NCBI GenBank assembly: GCA_016285345.1
Contig: JAEEQN010000005.1
Coordinates: 38,396 to 102,395 of the forward strand
From: Victivallales bacterium
GTDB taxonomy: Bacteria > Verrucomicrobiota > Lentisphaeria > Victivallales > UBA1829
Length of the DNA: 64,000 bases
Direction of reading: 5' to 3'
The notes beneath the pieces are model-generated. The model was not told the DNA's origin, made no database searches, and was given only the letters and a program-made list of their open reading frames with translations. Position numbers and translations under genes: made by a program. Below, in pieces: positions 46,607-54,701 of the stretch. Each line of letters begins with the position of its first letter. Position 1 is the stretch's first letter.

Positions 46607-47656
46607 ATGAGACCACGTCCGAACCGCCCGTCCCGCCCGGGACGGAAGCCTTTCCGCAAACCTTTTCAGCATAAATTCAAACGGCCGCCGGAACTGGTTC
46701 CCGCCCGGTTGCACGTCATCCTGGCCCGCGAAGCGCCGAAAGCCGTCATTTTCCGGCGCGGACCGTCCGGACAGGTCTGCACGGTCGGCTGGGACCTGGA
46801 GACCGACACGTTCACCATGGGGCAGTGGCTCAAGGGGCGCATCTACGAATACCGTGGCGACCTTTCGCCCGATGGAAAACATATGATCTACTTCGCCGCG
46901 GATTTCCGCCGCCCGGACACGATCCTGGAGTATACGGAAAAACTCCGCGAGGACACGTTCGGGCCGCGTCCGGAGAAATACGACGAATACAACAAGCAGA
47001 TGCAGGAGATCCGCCGGGACCACGCGGACGAGATCGAACGTTTCGCCGCCTTGCCCGAAGCGTCCTCGCCGAGCTGGACCGCCATTTCCCGCGCGCCGTA
47101 TCTGAAAGCGCTCGACCTGTGGTTCAACGGGACCGCCTGGAACGGCGGCGGCCTCTTCCTGAACAACAAAAAAGTCTGGCTCAACACCCCCGCGCCGGGG
47201 ATCACGATCCCGTACTGTGCGCGGTCCGGCAGCGGACTCGACGCCTCGCAGGATTTCCCGTTCGACACGTACTTCGGCGGCGAATGTCCCGGCGTCTACT
47301 GCCACCGCCTCGTCCGCGACGGCTGGACCGCAAAGCATCAGGCGGAAAACTCCGTCGTCTACGAAAAGCCGCTCGCGTCCGGCTGGGCGCTTCAGAAGCT
47401 CTTCGTCAGCGGTCGCCCCGGCCGCGACGGGTATGGCTGCTACTGGGAACGCCACCGCATCATCCATCCCGAACGCCGTTTGAAGATCGACGGGCCCGGC
47501 TGGCGCTGGGCCGACTACGACGCCCCGCGCAACCGCATCCTTTACGCCAAGAACGGCATCCTTTACGCGCTTCCGGTCGCCGCCGATTTCGGCGCGCCGG
47601 TCATGCTTAAGAACTTCAACGGCATGAAATTCGAAGCCGTCAAGGCTCCGTACTGA
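46607..47656 (+). CDS. Conserved protein of unknown function
   Basis: 349 residues, cytoplasmic by appearance (no signal or membrane segment). The first 30 residues are Arg/Pro/Lys-rich. The body shows repeated short strands with W and Y, for example AVIFRRGPSGQVCTVGWDLE, QWLKGRIYEYRGDLSPDGKHM and WRWADYDAPRNRILYAKNG, which suggests a beta-propeller-like or WD-like arrangement, without canonical repeats. I recall similar uncharacterised proteins in varied bacteria but know no function. It follows the transporter gene by 57 bases and precedes a C_GCAxxG_C_C gene by 29. Confidence 0.78.
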   Translation: MRPRPNRPSRPGRKPFRKPFQHKFKRPPELVPARLHVILAREAPKAVIFRRGPSGQVCTVGWDLETDTFTMGQWLKGRIYEYRGDLSPDGKHMIYFAADFRRPDTILEYTEKLREDTFGPRPEKYDEYNKQMQEIRRDHADEIERFAALPEASSPSWTAISRAPYLKALDLWFNGTAWNGGGLFLNNKKVWLNTPAPGITIPYCARSGSGLDASQDFPFDTYFGGECPGVYCHRLVRDGWTAKHQAENSVVYEKPLASGWALQKLFVSGRPGRDGYGCYWERHRIIHPERRLKIDGPGWRWADYDAPRNRILYAKNGILYALPVAADFGAPVMLKNFNGMKFEAVKAPY

Positions 47657-47685
47657 ACCATCGAATCCAACCAACGAGGCATCCC

Positions 47686-48135
47686 ATGACCGACCGTTCC
47701 GAAGAAGCGAAAAACAATTTCCTCAACGGCATGAACTGCGCCCAGGCAGTCCTCTGCGCCTTCTGTGACCGCTGCGGACTTGACTGCGACACCGCTCTGA
47801 AACTCGCCTCCGGGTTCGGCGGCGGCATCGCACGCCAGCGCGAAGTCTGCGGCGCGGTCTCCGGCATGTGCATGGCCGCCGACCTGATCCGCGGACCCGG
47901 CGAAGGCGCGGACAAGGCCGCGAAGGACGAACACTACGCGTTCATCCGCGAACTCTGCGACGCTTTCCGCGAAGAGACCGGCTCCATCGTCTGCCGCGAA
48001 CTCCTCGGACTCGCCCCGCGCCAGAGCGATCCGCCCGTCTCCGAGGCGCGCACCCCCGCCTACTACAAAAAGCGTCCATGCGCCGACCTCGTCGCACTCG
48101 CAGCAAAAATCCTGTCGGAAAAGATTCCCGAATAA
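47686..48135 (+). CDS. C_GCAxxG_C_C family redox-type protein
   Basis: 149 residues. The family signature is complete: NCAQAVLCAF, then GFGGGIARQREVCGAVSGM (the GCAxxG-like block reads CGAVSG) and a later conserved Cys in IVCRELLG and RPCADLV. Members are small cysteine-rich proteins found singly or fused to oxidoreductases; a role with metals or redox cofactors is suspected but not established. The last codons (LVALAAKILSE) are repeated in diverged form at 48194-48241. A REP-like hairpin lies just past the stop. Confidence 0.87.
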   Translation: MTDRSEEAKNNFLNGMNCAQAVLCAFCDRCGLDCDTALKLASGFGGGIARQREVCGAVSGMCMAADLIRGPGEGADKAAKDEHYAFIRELCDAFREETGSIVCRELLGLAPRQSDPPVSEARTPAYYKKRPCADLVALAAKILSEKIPE

Positions 48136-48146
48136 TCGCTATTTTC

Positions 48147-48168
48147 GTGCGCTCGCGTAGCAGCGCAC
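48147..48168. repeat. 22-base REP-like hairpin, copy C
   Basis: GTGCGC-N10-GCGCAC, same arms and spacing as 244-265 and 15880-15901. It is followed by a second hairpin, GGAGGG-CTTG-CCCTCC (48178-48193), which directly abuts a duplicated gene end. Confidence 0.7.
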
Positions 48169-48193
48169 TACCCACGTGGAGGGCTTGCCCTCC

Positions 48194-48241
48194 CTCGTCG
48201 CATTGGCGGCGAAGATTTTGTCGGAACATCTCCCCGAATAA
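48194..48241 (+). pseudogene. Diverged remnant of the 3' end of the C_GCAxxG_C_C gene
   Basis: These 16 codons read LVALAAKILSEHLPE and stop, against LVALAAKILSEKIPE and stop at 48088-48135. Eleven of 48 bases differ, and six of the eight changed codons are synonymous, so the copy diverged while still under coding constraint. It has no start and is preceded by hairpins. It is best read as what is left of a second gene copy, or as a product of recombination between paralogues. Confidence 0.72.
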
Positions 48242-48276
48242 CGGCAACGATTTTTCGGGAAAAAACGGCATCCGGC

Positions 48277-48304
48277 TTGCATTTTCCGCAAAATGATGTA
48301 TAGT
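48277..48304 (+). promoter_or_regulatory. Promoter of the small basic protein gene
   Basis: TTGCAT (48277-48282), 16 bases, TATAGT (48299-48304), 60 bases before the ATG. Confidence 0.72.
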
Positions 48305-48363
48305 ATTTGGTTACTTTGACGCGAAACTCATACAACACATAACAGATATCACGGAGATTTGAA

Positions 48364-48522
48364 ATGTCCAAGCATCCCAGTCTGAAGGCCGCCGGCCGCA
48401 TCCGGAAACAGAGAAACGTCCTGAAGCGTTTCGAACGCATCAACCTCCTCAAGCAGGACGGCCGCTGGCAGGAAGGCCAGAAAGTTCTCAGCGCTCTTCC
48501 CAAGACCAAACCCGAAGAGTAA
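48364..48522 (+). CDS. Small basic protein, Verrucomicrobia/Chlamydiae type (TIGR04137-like)
   Basis: 52 residues: it opens MSKHPSLKAAGRIRKQRNVL, continues KRFERINLLKQDGRW and ends near LPKTKPEE. The layout (MS.HPSL, R..RNVLKR.ERI, then a G.W.EG...V..LPK.K end) matches the small basic protein described for Chlamydiae, Verrucomicrobia and Lentisphaerae, thought to be associated with ribosomes or RNA because of its charge and abundance. This identification is from memory of the family pattern. It has its own promoter and terminator. It is the strongest single taxonomic clue in the window. Confidence 0.85.
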   Translation: MSKHPSLKAAGRIRKQRNVLKRFERINLLKQDGRWQEGQKVLSALPKTKPEE

Positions 48523-48591
48523 GCCCGGAGCCGCCGCGCGCGGCTTTGGCGCCCGCCTCCGGTCCGCCGGAATCCGCGGGTCCTGAGATCA

Positions 48592-48628
48592 GGGACGTCC
48601 CGAACAAGGTGCGTCCCCCTTTTTTTTA
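48592..48628 (+). terminator. Intrinsic terminator after the small basic protein gene
   Basis: GGGACG (48592-48597) pairs with CGTCCC (48612-48617), followed by CC and eight T. Confidence 0.82.
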
Positions 48629-48661
48629 CACTTGAAATCTTGAAACCGGAGATCACAGGCA

Positions 48662-50608
48662 ATGGCAAAAGGAACGGTCATTCAGAAAATCTTAGCGAAC
48701 CATCTCGTATCCGGCAGCGGCGTTCCGGGCGAACCCGCGGCGATCCGCATCGACCAGACGCTGACGCAGGACGCCACCGGGACGATGGCTTATCTGGAAC
48801 TCGAAGCGATGGGCACCGGCAAGGTGAAAACCGAGCTGTCCGTGTCGTACGTGGACCACAACATGCTCCAGATGGGGCCGGAAAATCCCAATGACCACCT
48901 CTATCTCCAGTCCGTCGCGGCCGCGCACGGCATCCGCTTCAGCCGTCCCGGCAACGGCATCTGCCACCAGGTCCACCTGGAACGCTTCGGCGTGCCCGGC
49001 AAGACCCTGCTCGGCTCCGACTCCCACACCCCGACCGGCGGCGGCATCGGCATGATGGCGATCGGCGCGGGCGGCCTGGACGTCGCGCTCGCCATGGCGG
49101 GCAAGCCGTTCCGCCTCGCCTACCCGAAGATCATCGGCATCCGCCTCACCGGCAGACTCCGCCCGTGGGTCGCCGCGAAGGACATCATCCTGAAGGTCCT
49201 GAGCATCCTCACGACGAAGGGCAACGTCGGCTGCATGGTCGAGTATTTCGGACCGGGCGTCGCCACGCTCTCCGTGCCCCAGCGCGCCACCGTCACGAAC
49301 ATGGGCGCCGAGCTCGGCGTGACCACCTCCGTCTTCCCGTCCGACGCCAGCACCCGCGCGTTCCTCGAAGCGCAGGGACGCGGCTCCGTCTGGACCGAAC
49401 TCGTCGCCGACGCCGACGCGGAATACGACCGCGTGATCGACATCGACCTCTCCACGCTCGAGCCCATGGCCGCCTGCCCGTCCAGCCCGGACAACATCAA
49501 AACCGTCGCCGAACTCTCCGGCATGAAGGTCAACCAGGTCATCATCGGCTCCTGCACGAACAGCTCCTACCGCGACCTCTCCATCGTCGCCGGCATGCTC
49601 AAGGGGCGCAAGGTCCACCCGAACGTCTCCCTCGACATCGCGCCCGGCAGCCGACAGGTCCTCGCCATGCTCGCCGCCGACGGCAAGCTAGCCGACATCG
49701 TCTCCGCCGGAGCGCGCATCCTCGAATGCGGCTGCGGCCCCTGCATCGGACAGGGCCAGAGCCCGGCAAACGGCACCGTCACAGTCCGCACGTTCAACCG
49801 CAACTTCCCCGGCCGTTCCGGCACGAAGGGCGACCAGTCCTACCTGGTCAGCCCGGAGACCGCCTGCGCCGCCGCCCTCACCGGCGAATTCACCTCTCCG
49901 CTCACGCTCGACTTCGCGTACCCCGTGTTCGAGGATCCCGAATCCTTCACGGTCGACGACTCCATGATCCTGCCGCCCGCCGACGATCCGGCGTCCGTCG
50001 AGATCATCCGCAAGCCCACGATCGGCGCGCCGCCGAACTGCAAGCCTCTGCCGGAGAAGCTCGACGGCGTCGTGGTCATCAAGACCGGCGACAAGACCTC
50101 CACCGACGACATCATGCCCGCGGGCGCTTACCTCAAATACCGCAGCAACATCCCCGAATACGCCAAGGCCGTCTTCGCGCAGACCAACGTCCCCGGCAAG
50201 CCCACGTTCGCCGAACGCGCCTCCGCCGTCCGCGATTCCGGCCGCCAGGCCGTCATCGTCGGCCGCGACAGCTTCGGCCAGGGCTCCAGCCGCGAGCACG
50301 CCGCCATCTGCCCGATGTACCTCGGCGTGAAGGCCGTCATCGCCATCGCCATCGAACGCATCATCCGCGCCAACATGATCAACTTCGGCATCCTGCCGCT
50401 CACGTTCGCGAATCCCGCCGACTACGACCGGATCGACCCGGAGGACGCTGTCGAGATCGCCGACCTCCGCAAGGCCGTCCAGGAAAGCTCCATCACGGCC
50501 ACCGTGAAGAAGCCCGGCGGAGAGTCGTTCCAGATACAGCTGAACCTGAACGTGTCCGACGAGGACCGCGTGATTCTGACCGCGGGCGGCCGCCTGAACG
50601 TGAAGTGA
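48662..50608 (+). CDS. Aconitate hydratase, short (type 2, homoaconitase-like) form
   Basis: 648 residues, the length of the short prokaryotic aconitase group rather than AcnA (about 890) or AcnB (about 860). The [4Fe-4S] ligands are in IIGSCTNSSY and ECGCGPCIGQGQ. LLGSDSHTPTGGGIGM and VIVGRDSFGQGSSREHAA are substrate-binding segments. The domain order (three-domain core, then the swivel domain at about 490-648) is normal. It converts citrate to isocitrate in the TCA cycle; a role in a related hydro-lyase step such as homoaconitate cannot be excluded by sequence. GGAG lies upstream of the ATG, after the terminator of the preceding gene. Confidence 0.9.
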   Translation: MAKGTVIQKILANHLVSGSGVPGEPAAIRIDQTLTQDATGTMAYLELEAMGTGKVKTELSVSYVDHNMLQMGPENPNDHLYLQSVAAAHGIRFSRPGNGICHQVHLERFGVPGKTLLGSDSHTPTGGGIGMMAIGAGGLDVALAMAGKPFRLAYPKIIGIRLTGRLRPWVAAKDIILKVLSILTTKGNVGCMVEYFGPGVATLSVPQRATVTNMGAELGVTTSVFPSDASTRAFLEAQGRGSVWTELVADADAEYDRVIDIDLSTLEPMAACPSSPDNIKTVAELSGMKVNQVIIGSCTNSSYRDLSIVAGMLKGRKVHPNVSLDIAPGSRQVLAMLAADGKLADIVSAGARILECGCGPCIGQGQSPANGTVTVRTFNRNFPGRSGTKGDQSYLVSPETACAAALTGEFTSPLTLDFAYPVFEDPESFTVDDSMILPPADDPASVEIIRKPTIGAPPNCKPLPEKLDGVVVIKTGDKTSTDDIMPAGAYLKYRSNIPEYAKAVFAQTNVPGKPTFAERASAVRDSGRQAVIVGRDSFGQGSSREHAAICPMYLGVKAVIAIAIERIIRANMINFGILPLTFANPADYDRIDPEDAVEIADLRKAVQESSITATVKKPGGESFQIQLNLNVSDEDRVILTAGGRLNVK

Positions 50609-50746
50609 GGCGGCGCCGGACCGAAAAGACAACCCACGCGTGCGGCATCCGACAACAAACAGAAACACGGACAACCGGACGCCCGCGCGGACAATAAACA
50701 ACCACATGTTTCCGGCTGACAAGCCGGGTTTTCCGAGGGTGCGGGA

Positions 50747-52669
50747 ATGAACGTCAAAAAAGATAAATTCGAACATTGGTCGGCGGAGGATTCCGCCACG
50801 CTTTACGGCATCAACGACTGGGGCGCGGGCTATTTCCACGTCAACGAGAAGGGCGAGCTCACGATCTCGCCGAACCCGGACAAGGACGCCCCGGCGGTCA
50901 GCCTGCCCGACATCGTGCAGGGCATCCGGGAACGCGGCATGAACATGCCCGTGCTGATCCGCGTCAGCAACATCCTGGAATCGCGCATCAACCAGCTCCA
51001 CGCGAGCTTCCGCAAGGCGATCGAGCAGACCAAGTATCAGGGCAAGTACAAAGGCGTCTTCCCCATCAAGGTCAATCAGCAGCAGCAGGTCGTGCAGGAC
51101 ATCTCCCGCTACGGCCGCGAATTCCATCACGGGCTCGAAGCCGGCAGCAAGGCCGAGCTCATCGCCGCCCTCGGCACGCTCCACGACCCCGATGCGTGCG
51201 TGGTCTGCAACGGATACAAGGACGAGGAGTTCGTCGACCTCGCGCTGTTCGCCTCCATGCTCGGATACCGGTGCATCCTCGTCATCGAGATGCCCAGCGA
51301 ACTCGACGTCATCATCGAACGCAGCCGCATGCTGAAAGTCAAGCCCATGATCGGCGTCCGCATGAAGCTCTCCACGCGCGCGGGCGGCAAGTGGACCGAA
51401 TCCGGCGGCGACCGCAGCGTGTTCGGCCTGAACACCGCCCAGCTCATGGAGCTCGTCGATTACCTCAAGGAAGAGGACATGCTCGATTGCCTCCGCCTCC
51501 TCCATTATCACATCGGCTCCCAGATCCCGAACATCCGCGACATCCGTTCCGGCGTGCAGGAGGCGAGCCGCGTCTACATCGGCCTCGTGCAGGAAGGCGC
51601 GCCGATGGGCTATCTCGACCTCGGCGGCGGCCTCGCCGTCGACTACGACGGTTCCCACACGAACTACCAGCACAGCCGCAACTACACCATCGACGAGTAC
51701 TGCGTCGACATCATCGAGACCGTCGGCGAACTGCTCACCGAGGCGAACGTGCCGCACCCGGACATCATCACCGAATCCGGGCGCGCCACCGTCGCGTATT
51801 CCTCCATCCTGCTGTTCAACATCCTTGACGTCGCGCGCTTCGATCCGGTCACCATCCCGGACAAGATCCCGGAGAACGCGCACGACCTCACGAAGGACCT
51901 GATGAACATCCTTTCCAACATCAACCAGAAGAACCTTCAGGAGTTCTTCCACGACGCCATCTACAACCGCGACGAACTGCGTCTGCTCTTCAAGAACGGC
52001 CGCATCTCCCTCCGCGAGCGCGCCCTCGTCGAATCCGCCTTCTGGCACATCATGGCGGTCGCGAACAAGGAAGCGCAGAAGCTCGCCTACATCCCGGACG
52101 AATTCGAGGACCTCGACGCCCAGCTCGCCGACATCTACTACGCCAATTTCAGCGTCTTCCAGTCGCTCCCCGACTCCTGGGCCATCCACCAGGTCTTCCC
52201 CATCGTCCCCATCCACCGCCTCAACGAACGCCCCACGCGCAGCGGCATCCTGTCCGACATCACGTGCGACTGCGACGGCAAGGTGGACAAGTTCGTGGAC
52301 CTGCACGACGAGCTTCACACGCTCCCGCTCCACGAGCTGAAGCCGGACGAGGAATACTACCTCGGCGTGTTCCTGGTCGGCGCGTATCAGGAGACGCTCG
52401 GCGACCTCCACAACCTCCTCGGCGACACCAACGTCGTCAGCATCACCATCTCCCCGGACGGCCATTTCGACATCGACAAGGAAATCGAGGGCGACTCCGT
52501 CGGAGACGTGCTGTCCTACGTCGAGTACGACTCCAAGGAGCTCATCACCTTCTTCCGCAGCGTCGCCGAACGCGCCGTCCGCAGGAAAATGATCACTCCC
52601 GCCCAGCGGAAGACCATCACGAACGCGTTCGAGGACGGCATTCGCGGATACACCTATTTTGAACGTTAA
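50747..52669 (+). CDS. speA: Biosynthetic arginine decarboxylase
   Basis: 640 residues, full length for SpeA. It is a PLP enzyme with the alanine-racemase-type fold, producing agmatine. It opens with WSAEDSATLYGINDWGAGYF, typical of SpeA. The PLP lysine is in VFPIKVNQQQQVV, HYHIGSQIPNI and LDLGGGLAVDYDGS line the cofactor site, and TESGRATVAY lies in the C-terminal barrel part. The following gene, 27 bases downstream, is a carboxynorspermidine dehydrogenase-like enzyme, so together they point to the alternative spermidine route from agmatine and putrescine. Agmatine-processing genes and the partner decarboxylase nspC are not in the window. Confidence 0.94.
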   Translation: MNVKKDKFEHWSAEDSATLYGINDWGAGYFHVNEKGELTISPNPDKDAPAVSLPDIVQGIRERGMNMPVLIRVSNILESRINQLHASFRKAIEQTKYQGKYKGVFPIKVNQQQQVVQDISRYGREFHHGLEAGSKAELIAALGTLHDPDACVVCNGYKDEEFVDLALFASMLGYRCILVIEMPSELDVIIERSRMLKVKPMIGVRMKLSTRAGGKWTESGGDRSVFGLNTAQLMELVDYLKEEDMLDCLRLLHYHIGSQIPNIRDIRSGVQEASRVYIGLVQEGAPMGYLDLGGGLAVDYDGSHTNYQHSRNYTIDEYCVDIIETVGELLTEANVPHPDIITESGRATVAYSSILLFNILDVARFDPVTIPDKIPENAHDLTKDLMNILSNINQKNLQEFFHDAIYNRDELRLLFKNGRISLRERALVESAFWHIMAVANKEAQKLAYIPDEFEDLDAQLADIYYANFSVFQSLPDSWAIHQVFPIVPIHRLNERPTRSGILSDITCDCDGKVDKFVDLHDELHTLPLHELKPDEEYYLGVFLVGAYQETLGDLHNLLGDTNVVSITISPDGHFDIDKEIEGDSVGDVLSYVEYDSKELITFFRSVAERAVRRKMITPAQRKTITNAFEDGIRGYTYFER

Positions 52670-52696
52670 GACACTTCACAGAAGGAGACCCACACC

Positions 52697-53878
52697 ATGT
52701 CAAGAGTCCTGATCATCGGAGCGGGCGGCGTCGCCACCGTCGCCGCGCACAAATGCGTCCAGGCGTCCGACGTCTTCACCGACATCATGATCGCCAGCCG
52801 CACGGAGTCCAGATGCAAGAAACTGGCCGCCGCCCTGAAGCGTCCCGTTCAGACCGCCCAGGTCGACGCCGACAACGTCCCGCGGCTCGTCGAGCTCATC
52901 AGGTCGTTCCGTCCGGACGTCGTCCTGAACCTCGCCCTGCCCTACCAGGACCTCCACATCATGGACGCCTGCCTCGAGACCGGCGTGGACTACGTCGACG
53001 CCGCGAACTACGAGCCGCCGGACGTGGCGCACTTCGAATACAGCTGGCAGTGGGCGTACCGCGACCGCTTCCGCGAGAAGGGCATCACCGCGCTCCTCGG
53101 CAGCGGATTCGACCCCGGCGTCTCCAACGTCTACACCGCGTGGGAAAAGCAGTATTTCGACACCATCGACACGCTCGACATCATCGACTGCAACGCGGGC
53201 GACAACGGCCAGGCGTTCGCCACGAACTTCAACCCGGAGATCAATATCCGCGAGGTTACGGCGAAGGGTAAATACTACAAGGACGGCCAGTTCATCGAGA
53301 CCGAGCCGCTCGAATTCTCCAAGATGTTCGACTTCCCTGCCGGGATCGGCCCGAAGAAGATCTACCTGCTCTGGCACGAGGAGCTCGAATCCCTCGCCCC
53401 GTACCTGAAGCCGTACGGCCTCAAGGAGGCGCGTTTCTGGATGACCTTCTCCGACAACTACATCAAGCACCTCGAAGTCCTCCAGGACGTCGGCATGACC
53501 CGCATCGACCCGGTCATGTACGAAGGACACGAGATCATCCCGCTCCAGTTCCTGAAGGCGCTTCTCCCCGATCCCGCCTCACTCGGCCCGCTTACCAAGG
53601 GCAAGACCTGCATCGGCTGCCTCCTTCAGGGCTCCAAGGACGGCAAGCCCGTCAAGCGCTTTGTGTACAACGTCTGCGACCACGAGGAATCCTTCCGCGA
53701 GACCGGCGCGCAGGCCGTCTCCTACACGACCGGCGTCCCCGCCATGATCGGCGCGATGATGCTCGCCACCGGCACATGGAAGGGCCCCGGCGTCTTCAAC
53801 ATGGAGGAATTCGACCCTGCCCCGTTCATGCAGAAGCTCAACGAGTACGGCCTTCCCTGGGAAGAGATCGTGTACTGA
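52697..53878 (+). CDS. Carboxynorspermidine/carboxyspermidine dehydrogenase-like protein (saccharopine dehydrogenase family)
   Basis: 393 residues. The NAD(P) site is VLIIGAGGVATVAAHKC, followed by IASRTESRCKKLA. VVLNLALPYQDLHIMDACLE, GVDYVDAANYE and GSGFDPGVSNVYTAW are typical of carboxynorspermidine synthases, and the size is right for them; a lysine-pathway saccharopine dehydrogenase would be the alternative. The reaction joins putrescine or diaminopropane with aspartate semialdehyde. Placement after speA supports the polyamine role. AAGGAG precedes the ATG. Confidence 0.9.
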   Translation: MSRVLIIGAGGVATVAAHKCVQASDVFTDIMIASRTESRCKKLAAALKRPVQTAQVDADNVPRLVELIRSFRPDVVLNLALPYQDLHIMDACLETGVDYVDAANYEPPDVAHFEYSWQWAYRDRFREKGITALLGSGFDPGVSNVYTAWEKQYFDTIDTLDIIDCNAGDNGQAFATNFNPEINIREVTAKGKYYKDGQFIETEPLEFSKMFDFPAGIGPKKIYLLWHEELESLAPYLKPYGLKEARFWMTFSDNYIKHLEVLQDVGMTRIDPVMYEGHEIIPLQFLKALLPDPASLGPLTKGKTCIGCLLQGSKDGKPVKRFVYNVCDHEESFRETGAQAVSYTTGVPAMIGAMMLATGTWKGPGVFNMEEFDPAPFMQKLNEYGLPWEEIVY

Positions 53879-53893
53879 TTCTGCTCAAGTTCA

Positions 53894-53929
53894 GGACGGT
53901 TTTCCGAACGGGAGACCGTCCTTCTTTTT
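53894..53929 (+). terminator. Intrinsic terminator of the polyamine operon
   Basis: GGACGGT (53894-53900) pairs perfectly with ACCGTCC (53915-53921), followed by TTCTTTTT. Confidence 0.85.
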
Positions 53930-53941
53930 CCCACGACGACG

Positions 53942-54043
53942 ATGAAGAGAAAAACAAAGATCCCCAGAAAGGTCTGGGAGTTTATCTGCACGGCGGCGAT
54001 CATCGCCGTCCTCGTCTTCGCCGCCGTCGCATTCTTCAAATAA
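53942..54043 (+). CDS. 33-residue single-pass membrane peptide, upstream of the sigma factor gene
   Basis: ATG at 53942 opens 33 codons: a basic N-terminus (KRKTKIPRK), then one hydrophobic helix (FICTAAIIAVLVFAAVAFF) and a stop 13 bases before the sigma factor start. Charge pattern and helix length are typical of small membrane proteins. There is no good ribosome site upstream, so translation is not certain. A similar single-pass peptide lies on the other side of the kinase gene (57243-57401). Confidence 0.5.
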   Translation: MKRKTKIPRKVWEFICTAAIIAVLVFAAVAFFK

Positions 54044-54056
54044 GCCGAGCAGTCCC

Positions 54057-54701
54057 GTGTACACGACGAAAAAAACATTGCTGCAGCGGATGCAGAACTG
54101 CGACGAAATCTCATGGGAGGAGTTCTACCGCATCTACTGGCCGCTCGTCCTCGACATCGGCCGGAAACTCGGCATGCCGCAGGACAACTGCGCCGATCTT
54201 ATGCAGGAGATCATGATCGGTCTGTTCAACGGGGAACCGCTTCTGCGCTACGATCCCGCCAAAGGCAAATTCCGGACCTACTTCGGCGTGCTCGTCCGGC
54301 ACAAAGCGGCGGAAATGCTCCGGAAATCGGCCCGTTTTTCATCTGTTCCCGCCCAAAACCCTAGTGCTTCCTCCTCGCTTCCGGATGCTCTTCCGGCATC
54401 GCTGACCGGGGACGACCTCGACGAAAACAACCCGTTTCAAAGCCTGTTCGACGAGGAGTATCGCAAGTGCCTTCTCTCCGCGGCGATGAACGAGCTGCGG
54501 AACACCGTCGAATCGAAGACCTACGCGATCTTCGAAATGGTCGTACTCCAGGAACGCCCGCAGAAGGAAGTCGCGCGTTGCCTCGGGATCAGCCGCGCCG
54601 CCATCGACGTTTACTGTTCCCGCTGCCGGAAAATGCTCCGGAAGATCGTTTCCGACATCCGCGTCGAAAACCCCGATTTCAACCTCGACATACCGTTATG
54701 A
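54057..54701 (+). CDS. ECF-type RNA polymerase sigma factor
   Basis: 214 residues from a GTG at 54057; an ATG at 54090 would remove 11 residues. Region 2 is seen in WEEFYRIYWPLVLDIGRKLG and DLMQEIMIGLFNG with FRTYFGVLVRHKAAEML. Region 4 carries the helix-turn-helix ERPQKEVARCLGISRAAIDV, followed by a basic helix, CRKMLRKI. Between them lies a long Ser/Pro-rich linker (about 95-130). The stop codon overlaps the kinase start as ATGA, so the two are made together. PVC bacteria are known for ECF sigma factors paired with Ser/Thr kinases. Confidence 0.88.
   Translation: MYTTKKTLLQRMQNCDEISWEEFYRIYWPLVLDIGRKLGMPQDNCADLMQEIMIGLFNGEPLLRYDPAKGKFRTYFGVLVRHKAAEMLRKSARFSSVPAQNPSASSSLPDALPASLTGDDLDENNPFQSLFDEEYRKCLLSAAMNELRNTVESKTYAIFEMVVLQERPQKEVARCLGISRAAIDVYCSRCRKMLRKIVSDIRVENPDFNLDIPL

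Noticed and set aside
44267..47674. Minus-strand open frame of 1135 codons
   Set aside because: It lies antisense to the transporter and the conserved unknown gene. Its protein is rich in Arg, Asp, Val and Gly with no domain. High GC in third positions makes long antisense frames common here.
48136..48363. Second functional copy of the C_GCAxxG_C_C gene
   Set aside because: Only the last 16 codons are present, with no start and hairpins directly upstream.
49688..52465. Minus-strand open frame of 925 codons
   Set aside because: It is antisense to the aconitase and speA, both fully recognised. Composition is a shadow of their codon usage.
54467..54697. N-terminal extension of the kinase frame inside the sigma gene
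   Set aside because: The frame is open but its protein there is Arg-rich shadow sequence. The ATG at 54698 overlapping the sigma stop gives a proper kinase start.
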